The position numbers were made by a program, and so were the translations under genes. Positions 58,174-64,000 of a stretch of 64,000 nt of DNA are shown in pieces. The stretch comes from an uncultured Hyphomicrobium sp. GTDB lineage: Bacteria > Pseudomonadota > Alphaproteobacteria > Rhizobiales > Hyphomicrobiaceae. The stretch covers positions 1 through 64,000 of the forward strand of contig CAKTFJ010000003.1 of the NCBI GenBank assembly GCA_934555825.1, written 5' to 3'. Numbering within the stretch: the first letter of the stretch is position 1; each line of letters opens with the position of its first letter. Below the pieces are notes generated by a model. That model made no database searches, was not told the DNA's origin, and saw only the letters and a list, made by a program, of their open reading frames with translations.

Positions 58174-59049
58174 ATGAAGCGTTATGCATCCTCCCGCTTC
58201 TTCGGATTTAAGTCCGCCCTCTGCGCGCCTCTCCTTGCAGTTGGTGTTCTTGCCGTGCCGGCGATGGCTGACGACGGCGAAAATCAAAGCAACAAGCTGC
58301 GCATCTGTGCTGCGGCTGACGAGCTTCCCTATTCCAATCGCGACCGTTCCGGCTTTGAGAACAAGATTGCCCAAGTTCTCGCCGAAACCATGGGTCGAGA
58401 AGCGCAGTTCGTGTGGTTCTCGAAACCCGCGATCTACATTGTTCGCGACCAGCTCGAAATGAAGATGTGCGATGTGGTCATGGGCCTCGATACGGGTGAC
58501 GAGCGCGTTCTGACGTCGAAGCCCTACTATCGCGCTCCCTACGTCTTCATCCAGCGCAAGGACAGCAAGCTCGACATCAAGGACTGGAACAGTCCCGATC
58601 TTGCCAAGGCCGGAAAGATCGGCTTCACGCCGGGAACGCCCGCGCAGGTGATGCTGGAGAAGATCGGTCTCTTCCGCGAGCACTTCAACTACATGCATTC
58701 GCTAACCAACTTCCAGGACCGGCGTAACCGCTTCACGCGCATCCCGCCGCAGAGGATGGTGAACGAGGTCGTCAATGGAACGGCGGATGTAGCCGTCAAC
58801 TTCGCTCCCGACGTCGCGCGTTACGTGAAGGCGTCCGAGCAAATCGAACTCACCGTCATTCCGGACGACAACGTCCGTAGCGATGGTGAGAAGGTCCCGC
58901 ATCACTTCGATCAGTCTGTGGGTGTCCGCAAGGACGACACGGAACTTCTCGCGGCTGTGAATCTCGCGCTCGAGAAGGCGAAGCCGCAGATCGAAGAAAT
59001 CTTGAAGGACGAGGGCATTCCGCTCGTAACGGGGCTGCCGCGCTCGTAA
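58174..59049 (+). CDS. mxaJ: MxaJ, periplasmic accessory protein of methanol oxidation
   Basis: A 291-residue periplasmic binding-protein-like fold that is needed for active methanol dehydrogenase, possibly as an assembly chaperone. The signal ends near VPAMADD. NKLRICAAADELPYSNRDRS begins the mature binding-protein domain, then CDVVMGLDTGDERVLTSKPY (family motif) and GKIGFTPGTPAQVMLEKIGL. ATG 58174 follows TAAGGTGA; a GTG three codons earlier is possible. It follows mxaF after a 13-bp-stem hairpin. Confidence 0.95.
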   Translation: MKRYASSRFFGFKSALCAPLLAVGVLAVPAMADDGENQSNKLRICAAADELPYSNRDRSGFENKIAQVLAETMGREAQFVWFSKPAIYIVRDQLEMKMCDVVMGLDTGDERVLTSKPYYRAPYVFIQRKDSKLDIKDWNSPDLAKAGKIGFTPGTPAQVMLEKIGLFREHFNYMHSLTNFQDRRNRFTRIPPQRMVNEVVNGTADVAVNFAPDVARYVKASEQIELTVIPDDNVRSDGEKVPHHFDQSVGVRKDDTELLAAVNLALEKAKPQIEEILKDEGIPLVTGLPRS

Positions 59050-59135
59050 GGCGAGAGGAGCGGGTCCTCGTGGGTCTCCGCTTCTTCAGTCTGCCGAGTT
59101 CAACCGAAAACGACGATAAACGGTGCGACGAGAGA

Positions 59136-59723
59136 ATGAGAACGATAAAGAGCAGTGTTGTGTTTGCCGCCGCGGCAATGGTGCTGGGTGGCGTGTTCGG
59201 AAGTGCAATGGCTCAGGGTTTGAGCTTTCGCCATACGGTCACCGGCGAGGATCTGAAGGTTCTTGAGAAGGCACCCGAAGAGGGTCGCGACACCGAGGCG
59301 GTGAAGCACTTCCTCGAGACGGGCGAGAACCTCTACACCGAGCAGAAGGCGTGCCTGAAGGCAGGCGAAGAGGCATATCTCGTCGGCTGCTCCGGCTGCC
59401 ACGGGCATGTTGCCGAAGGCAAGCTCGGCCCGGGCCTCAACGACGACTACTGGACGTACCCGAAGAACAAGACGGACAAGGGTTTGTTCGAGACGATCTT
59501 CGGTGGCGCGCAGGGCATGATGGGCCCACACGCCCACACGCCGCTTGACGAGCAGCTTCGTCTGATTGCTTGGATTCGCCATCTCTATGCAGAGGCGGAT
59601 GCGTCTGAGGCAGGCTGGCTCAACGAAGAGCAGAAGGCGAGCTACAAGCCGTTCGACATTAAAGAACACGAAGCCCTTGGCGAAAAAGCGTTCGAGGGTG
59701 AGTGCAAGGTATCCGCAAACTAG
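59136..59723 (+). CDS. mxaG: Cytochrome cL, electron acceptor of methanol dehydrogenase
   Basis: A periplasmic c-type cytochrome that takes electrons from MxaF-PQQ. The 195-residue precursor has the signal AAAAMVLGGVFGSAMAQ. The haem motif CSGCH is at residues 85-89 (VGCSGCHGHVAEGKLGPG), and a Met pair is in QGMMGPHAH (128-129), one of which is the distal ligand. FLETGENLYTEQKACLKAGE is typical of cytochrome cL. ATG 59136 follows GAGAG. It sits between mxaJ and mxaI. Confidence 0.96.
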   Translation: MRTIKSSVVFAAAAMVLGGVFGSAMAQGLSFRHTVTGEDLKVLEKAPEEGRDTEAVKHFLETGENLYTEQKACLKAGEEAYLVGCSGCHGHVAEGKLGPGLNDDYWTYPKNKTDKGLFETIFGGAQGMMGPHAHTPLDEQLRLIAWIRHLYAEADASEAGWLNEEQKASYKPFDIKEHEALGEKAFEGECKVSAN

Positions 59724-59820
59724 TCGGGCAAGCGCCTTTCGAGGTGCTCCGGGAGCGTGCGGTGCAAGGGCGGACAAACCGCCTGAGATTGGAAGACGCT
59801 GATTGGAGGAAAACTGACCC

Positions 59821-60111
59821 ATGAAGATCAAAGCTCTTGTTACGCTCGCCGCTAGCGCGGCGATCCTGGCCGCTGGCGCCGGCATGGCCGCTGCTTACGA
59901 CGGCACCAACTGCAAGGCCCCCGGCAACTGCTGGGAGCCGAAGCCTGGCTATCCGGACAAGGTTGCTGGCTCGAAGTACGACCCGAAGCATGACCCGAAG
60001 GAGCTCGCCAAGCAGCAGGACGCTCTTGACGCTCAGGCTGCTCGCAACGCAAAGCGCGCCGAGCACTTCAAGAAGACCGGCAACTGGGTCTACGACGTCT
60101 CGAAGCTCTAG
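59821..60111 (+). CDS. mxaI: Methanol dehydrogenase small subunit MxaI
   Basis: The 8-kDa beta subunit of the alpha2-beta2 methanol dehydrogenase. The 96-residue precursor has a signal ending AGMAAA. The mature part starts YDGTNCKAPGNCWEPKPGYP with the single disulfide (CKAPGNC) and continues as a charged helix with many Lys. The length equals that of known MxaI. Its presence marks the calcium (MxaF) system, as XoxF clusters lack it. A hairpin follows before mxaR. Confidence 0.98.
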   Translation: MKIKALVTLAASAAILAAGAGMAAAYDGTNCKAPGNCWEPKPGYPDKVAGSKYDPKHDPKELAKQQDALDAQAARNAKRAEHFKKTGNWVYDVSKL

Positions 60112-60191
60112 AAGCATCGAACGTCTAAGTCTCCTCGGCTGCAGTGCCACGCTTGCAAGGGGTGCCCTGCTTCCTCTCCGAGGGTTCTTGG

Positions 60192-60217
60192 GGTGCGGCT
60201 TCGGCCGCACCTCCTTT
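60192..60217 (+). terminator. Hairpin/terminator between mxaI and mxaR
   Basis: GGTGCGGC (60192-60199) pairs with GCCGCACC (60204-60211) around TTCG, followed by TCCTTTT. It is a partial or full terminator that would lower transcription of the maturation genes relative to the structural genes mxaFJGI. Confidence 0.75.
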
Positions 60218-60248
60218 TGAACTTGGCAAGCGGTGTTCGGCGCGCCGC

Positions 60249-60278
60249 GAGGATCCATGAGGATCCAAGAGGATCCAA
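60249..60278 (+). repeat. Triple tandem GAGGATCCA(T/A) before mxaR
   Basis: Three head-to-tail 10-bp units, GAGGATCCAT, GAGGATCCAA and GAGGATCCAA, end directly at the mxaR ATG. Each contains a GAGG Shine-Dalgarno-like core. The copy nearest the ATG has its GAGG 6 nt from the start, which is a workable distance. Confidence 0.85.
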
Positions 60279-61328
60279 ATGCAATTGAACAAGAACGATA
60301 CCGGCGAAGAAGCCGGTCGCGTCGACTTGCCGGCATGGCGGGGCCGCGCCGAGAAGTTCGAAACGGAAGTCGCTAAGGCCGTCGTCGGCCAAAGCCGCGT
60401 CATCCGCCTCCTAACGATCGCACTCTTCGCCCGCGGTCACGTGCTGCTCGAAGGTGATGTGGGCGTCGGCAAAACGACCCTGCTCCGTGCTGCGGCGCGT
60501 TGCGTCGGCGGCTCGTACGAGCGCATCGAGGGCACCATCGACCTGATGCCTGGCGACCTCGTCTACCACACGTATCTGGCCGAGGACGGCCGTCCCCGTG
60601 TGGACGAAGGCCCCGTTCTCCGCGCTGGCGAAAACCTCGCTATCTTTTTCTTCAACGAGATCAATCGCGCGCGTCCGCAGGTGCATTCGCTCCTGTTGCG
60701 TCTGATGGCGGAGCGCACGGTCACCGCGTTCAACCGCGAATTCCGTTTCCCGCATCTCACCGTCTTCGCCGACCGCAACCGCGTTGAGCGCGAGGAGACG
60801 TTCGAGCTTCCGGCTGCTGCGCGCGACCGCTTCCTGATGGAAATTGCCATCGAAACTCCGGCCGACGCTGCAACGCGCCGTGGCCTCGCTTTCGATACCC
60901 GCTTTCACGATACGGATCGGCTGATCGACTCGTTGGCGGAAGGCATTCTTCCCTATGACGAGTTGAACGACATCGGGCGCGCCATTCAGACCCGCGTCAA
61001 GACGAGCGAGGCGCTGGAGCGCTACGTGCTCGATCTGTGGCAGGCGGTGCGCAAGCCGGGAGAGGCTGGCATCGAAATCCCGGGCGTTGATACGTCTCGC
61101 CTGGTGTCTGCCGGCGCAAGCCCGCGCGGCCTTTCCTACCTCGTTCGCGCAGCTCGTGTCGCGGCGTGGCTCGATGGGCGTGAAATCGCGGTTCCCGAGG
61201 ATGTCCGCGCGGTCTTCTTCGAGACAATGGCGCACCGCATCTTCTTCGAGCCGGTGTACGAGATGCGCCGCGAAACCATCGCTCGCGAGCTGATCGACAG
61301 ACTGTTCGCGACGGTCCCCGTTCCGTGA
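60279..61328 (+). CDS. mxaR: MxaR, MoxR-type AAA ATPase of methanol dehydrogenase maturation
   Basis: A 349-residue cytoplasmic AAA+ ATPase of the MoxR family that is needed for active methanol dehydrogenase. Walker A is LLEGDVGVGKTTLLRA (near residue 55). The Walker B position reads IFFFNEINRARPQVHSLLLR, with Asn-Glu instead of the usual Asp-Glu. The sensor-1 block is VFADRNRVEREETFELPAAA and the arginine-finger region is ARDRFLMEI. It is preceded by three tandem repeats and followed by mxaS. It partners with the vWA proteins MxaS and MxaC. Confidence 0.95.
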   Translation: MQLNKNDTGEEAGRVDLPAWRGRAEKFETEVAKAVVGQSRVIRLLTIALFARGHVLLEGDVGVGKTTLLRAAARCVGGSYERIEGTIDLMPGDLVYHTYLAEDGRPRVDEGPVLRAGENLAIFFFNEINRARPQVHSLLLRLMAERTVTAFNREFRFPHLTVFADRNRVEREETFELPAAARDRFLMEIAIETPADAATRRGLAFDTRFHDTDRLIDSLAEGILPYDELNDIGRAIQTRVKTSEALERYVLDLWQAVRKPGEAGIEIPGVDTSRLVSAGASPRGLSYLVRAARVAAWLDGREIAVPEDVRAVFFETMAHRIFFEPVYEMRRETIARELIDRLFATVPVP

Positions 61329-61338
61329 GACGCGTGCG

Positions 61339-62211
61339 ATGACCGCAAGCCCCACGAGCGCTGCTGTCCCGGTCGATCTTCCTTATAGGATCGTATGGCG
61401 TAGCCGTGCGCTACGCCAGGGAATGCACCGCAGCTCGCAATGGGGCGCCGGTGGCATGTTTCGCGATCTCGTCTCGTTGACCGAATACCCCGATCCGCGC
61501 CGCATAGATCTTCGCCAAAGCCTGCGCGATCCCTTCGAAGCGCTTCATGTGCGCCGCTTCGAGGAGAAGAGCCAGATCGGCGTCACGATGCTGCTCGACG
61601 TTTCGGGCTCGATGGGCTTCGAGGGGCGTGCGCGCAAAATGGCCATCGCTGCCGAGCTCGCCGAGGTGTTCGCAACCGCAGTGCGCCGCGCGGGCGATAC
61701 GTTTGCGCTCTACGCAGCCGACGAGGTGGTGAGGGACGAACTCGGTTCCCCGCCCACCCGCTCGCGAGCGGGCGAAGCCGAGATGGTGGCCGCGCTCCGC
61801 GCTTTCGTTCCCGAAGCGCGTAGCGCATCGGGGCTTATCGAAGCGGCCCAGAAGGTCGGCCAGAAACGCAATCTCGTCATTGTCGTGTCCGACTTCCTGT
61901 TGCCCGAGGCAGAGCTTGAACAGCTTTTCGAGGCGCTTGCGGCTCACGACGTGCTCCCGATCCGCTTGGTGGACTCGCGCGAAAGCGCGGACCTGCCGTC
62001 CTGGGGGCTCATGGAAATCTCCGATCTCGAAACTGGCCGGCGACGCCTCGTAGCCATGCGGCCTTCTTTGAAGGCCGAGTGGCAAAGGAGGATCGAGGCC
62101 CGCCGGTCTTTTTTCCAGTCCCTGGCTGCGCGCTACGGCCGTCAGCCGTTCGAGATTACGGATCGGATCCGCTGGGATCGCCTCGGCGCCCACTTGGCCA
62201 CGGGAGCGTGA
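61339..62211 (+). CDS. mxaS: MxaS, DUF58/vWA protein of methanol dehydrogenase maturation
   Basis: A 290-residue protein with a DUF58 N-terminus (WRSRALRQGMHRSSQWGAGG, VSLTEYPDPRRIDLRQSLRD) and a von Willebrand A-like fold with the MIDAS start TMLLDVSGSMGFEG (about residues 82-95) and VIVVSDFLLPEAELEQLF. It works with the MoxR ATPase, likely in calcium insertion or assembly of the enzyme. The gene is 10 bp after mxaR and 3 bp before mxaA. Confidence 0.94.
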   Translation: MTASPTSAAVPVDLPYRIVWRSRALRQGMHRSSQWGAGGMFRDLVSLTEYPDPRRIDLRQSLRDPFEALHVRRFEEKSQIGVTMLLDVSGSMGFEGRARKMAIAAELAEVFATAVRRAGDTFALYAADEVVRDELGSPPTRSRAGEAEMVAALRAFVPEARSASGLIEAAQKVGQKRNLVIVVSDFLLPEAELEQLFEALAAHDVLPIRLVDSRESADLPSWGLMEISDLETGRRRLVAMRPSLKAEWQRRIEARRSFFQSLAARYGRQPFEITDRIRWDRLGAHLATGA

Positions 62212-62214
62212 ACG

Positions 62215-63126
62215 ATGTTGCGGGCAACCCTCGCCATTCTTCTCATCGCAAGCGTTTTTGAGAGCGCCGCCGCCGAAGTGCGCGGTGTCTTCATGGATGA
62301 GCCGCGCTCCTTGGGATACTTCCTCGGCGATACGATTACACGCACGGCCGAGATCGAAACCGGTCCCGACGACGAGATCTTGTCGGCGGCGCTGCCGCGT
62401 CCTGGGCTCCTGAACTACTGGCTTGAGCTGCGTGACGTCGACCTGTCGTCCGAGCGGCGCGGCAACGGGCGCGTTCACAAGCTCACGCTGACCTACCAGA
62501 CGTTCTACACGCCCCTCGACACGCGCCGCCTCACTATTCCCTCGTCCGAGATCGCCGTGCGCACCGCGGACGGCACCGAAAGTGCCAAGATTCCCGCATT
62601 CAGCTTCGTCATGTCGCCCTTGCGCGAGGTCTTGCCGCAGAAGTTCAACGACGAGGACGGGTATCTCCTGCCCGACTCGGAGCCTGAAAAGCGCCGGTCG
62701 GGCTCGCTTCGCACCGCGGCGCTCGGAGCGGCTGGCCTTGCCGCACTCTTCCTGATCCTGCTTGCGCGGGACCTTGCATGGTGGCCGTTCAATCGCCGTC
62801 CGGCTCGTCCGTTCTCGCGCGCCGCACGCGAGGTGTCGCGCGTGCTCGGAGCCGAGAACGGCGAAGGATACCGCGGTGCGCTTCTTGCCCTGCACCGGGC
62901 GTTCGATAGCGCAGCGGGCCGTCGCGTGCTCGCATCCGACCTCGACCGCTTCCTCATCACGCATCCCGAGCACGGGGCCAATCGGGCCGATGTCGAGCGC
63001 TTCTTTGCCGCTTCGCGCACGGTCTTCTTCGGAGATGCCGAGCGGGAAGGGAAGATGAGCCTGCCGCCGTCGGAGCTGCGCGCTCTGGCGACCACGCTCG
63101 CCCAGCAGGAGAGAGCGGCCCGATGA
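62215..63126 (+). CDS. mxaA: MxaA, methanol dehydrogenase calcium-insertion protein
   Basis: A 303-residue membrane-anchored protein. A signal peptide (LRATLAILLIASVFESAAA) leads to a periplasmic beta domain (RSLGYFLGDTITRTAEIETG, LTYQTFYTPLDTRRLTIPSS). A membrane helix lies near residues 164-180 (LGAAGLAALFLILLARD), and a cytoplasmic helical domain follows. In Methylobacterium, mxaA mutants need extra calcium, hence the role in calcium supply to MxaF. Its stop overlaps the mxaC start (ATGA). Confidence 0.93.
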   Translation: MLRATLAILLIASVFESAAAEVRGVFMDEPRSLGYFLGDTITRTAEIETGPDDEILSAALPRPGLLNYWLELRDVDLSSERRGNGRVHKLTLTYQTFYTPLDTRRLTIPSSEIAVRTADGTESAKIPAFSFVMSPLREVLPQKFNDEDGYLLPDSEPEKRRSGSLRTAALGAAGLAALFLILLARDLAWWPFNRRPARPFSRAAREVSRVLGAENGEGYRGALLALHRAFDSAAGRRVLASDLDRFLITHPEHGANRADVERFFAASRTVFFGDAEREGKMSLPPSELRALATTLAQQERAAR

Positions 63127-64000
63127 ACATCGCGCTCGCCACGCCCTGGGTGCTCGCCTTGTTGCCGCTGGCGTTGCTGCCGCTCGTGCTGTCGGCAAAC
63201 CGGCCGGAAAGCTATCCGTCCATCGACACCGTCGAGGCCGATCCGCTTTCGTCGATCTTGAATTGGATTTTGCGTCTTGCGGGCGCCATCGCGATTGCCG
63301 CGCTGATCCTCGGGATTGGCGGCATCCATCGTCTGGGGCAAACGGTCGAGAAGACGGGCGAGGGCGCGCATATCGTCCTCCTCATCGACCGCTCGTCGAG
63401 CATGGACAACAACTTTGCCGGTCGCCCGCCCGAGGGCGGGGAGGAGAGCAAGTCCGCAGCTGCGCGTCGCCTGCTGCGCGACTTCGTGCTTGAGCGCGAT
63501 CACGACCTGATCGGCGTCGCGGCGTTCTCGACGTCGCCCATGCACGTGCTTCCCATGACCGACCATAAGGAAGCGATCTTGGCCGCGATCGATGCGATCA
63601 ACCGGCCGGGGCTTGCCTTCACCAACGTGGGCCGCGGCCTCGCGCTCGCACTCGATATCCAGGAGGCGGACCCTTCGCCTGCCGCGCGCGCGATCGTGCT
63701 CGTTTCGGACGGCGCGGCGGTCATCGACCGCGAGGTTCAGGAGCTTTTGCGCAAGGCCTTTGCCCGGCGTCCGATCAATCTCTACTGGCTGTTCATGCGC
63801 ACGCAGGGCACGCCCGGCATCGATGCCAAGCCCGAGCCAGGCCAGCGCGACACGCCTCAGGCTCTGCCCGAGCGGCATCTCGACATTTTCTTCAAATCGC
63901 TGGACGTCAAAGCGTACCGGGCGTTCGAGGCTGAGAGCCCGCAAGCCGTCGAGGAGGCGATCGACGAGATCGCAACGCTCGAACGCAACCCCATCACGTA
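63123..64000 (+). CDS. mxaC: MxaC, vWA protein of methanol dehydrogenase maturation (cut by window edge)
   Basis: The first 292 codons are visible; the 3' end is outside. An N-terminal Leu-rich helix (WVLALLPLALLPLVL) and a second one near residue 50 (LRLAGAIAIAALILGIGGIH) flank a cytoplasmic linker. The vWA domain starts GAHIVLLIDRSSSMDNNFAG with the MIDAS Asp-x-Ser-x-Ser, and continues AIVLVSDGAAVIDREVQELL. It is translationally coupled to mxaA by ATGA. In related clusters mxaK, mxaL and mxaD follow; they are not in this window. Confidence 0.93.
   Translation, partial: MNIALATPWVLALLPLALLPLVLSANRPESYPSIDTVEADPLSSILNWILRLAGAIAIAALILGIGGIHRLGQTVEKTGEGAHIVLLIDRSSSMDNNFAGRPPEGGEESKSAAARRLLRDFVLERDHDLIGVAAFSTSPMHVLPMTDHKEAILAAIDAINRPGLAFTNVGRGLALALDIQEADPSPAARAIVLVSDGAAVIDREVQELLRKAFARRPINLYWLFMRTQGTPGIDAKPEPGQRDTPQALPERHLDIFFKSLDVKAYRAFEAESPQAVEEAIDEIATLERNPIT

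Overview
The window is a GC-rich, gene-dense chromosomal segment of an alphaproteobacterium of the order Hyphomicrobiales, most likely a Hyphomicrobium-like methylotroph. This rests on a methanol dehydrogenase (mxa) cluster at the right edge, an Irr-type iron box in front of bacterioferritin, a CIRCE element in front of groESL, a gatCAB glutaminyl/asparaginyl amidotransferase operon, and Rhizobiales-type neighbourhoods (rplM-rpsI near argC; enoyl-CoA hydratase next to a CoA-binding protein). The genus is an inference. I saw no insertion sequence, prophage or CRISPR array.

Layout. 1-6.8 kb: catalase-peroxidase katG (cut by the left edge), groESL with terminator, promoter and CIRCE, then dprA, plsY and a MarR regulator. 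6.8-9.1 kb: a 455-bp spacer with an 18-bp perfect palindrome, a PcfJ-like orphan protein and ruvX. 9.3-17.2 kb: a membrane-fused spermidine synthase-like protein and a gat operon in which gatC, gatA and gatB are interleaved with small membrane or secreted proteins and a chorismate mutase. 17.5-21.3 kb: the cytochrome bc1 operon petABC and mtnP. 21.3-29.6 kb: a receiver-only response regulator, Irr-controlled bacterioferritin, an esterase, two secreted proteins sharing a C-terminal motif, a DevCAB-type ABC exporter and a cold-shock-like protein. 29.6-36.7 kb: an exopolysaccharide locus whose priming sugar transferase is broken by an internal deletion and frameshift. 36.6-45.4 kb: DUF2842, ctaA, argC, a TerC protein, rplM-rpsI, an AT-rich island with tandem dyads, enoyl-CoA hydratase, a VOC protein, a CoA-binding protein, ribA and a HAD phosphatase. 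45.5-54.3 kb: a CBS protein, a kinase-BON fusion, a YbaK protein, a Nif11-type peptide precursor touching tRNA-Thr, galE, two secreted proteins, rlmB, tRNA-Tyr, queD, a cation transporter and a secreted LolA-like protein.

54.3-64 kb is the methanol oxidation island. A LuxR-type response regulator (probable MxaB) and a lipoprotein (possible MxaH) are divergent from mxaF-J-G-I-R-S-A-C; mxaC runs off the right edge. MxaF carries Ala, not Asp, two residues after the catalytic Asp, so it is the calcium enzyme and not XoxF. MxaF and MxaI form methanol dehydrogenase, MxaG is its cytochrome cL electron acceptor, MxaJ is a periplasmic accessory protein, and MxaR, MxaS, MxaA and MxaC form the calcium insertion/maturation module. 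Hairpins after mxaF and mxaI, and three tandem Shine-Dalgarno-like repeats in front of mxaR, suggest graded expression along the operon.

Most notable: the Nif11-like precursor next to tRNA-Thr, the tandem GGTAT-N4-ATACC dyads two helical turns apart, the repeated TAGAGACCGGA element upstream of mxaF, the broken sugar transferase, the paired secreted proteins with a shared tail, and the PcfJ-like orphan. None of these is proven to be a new system.
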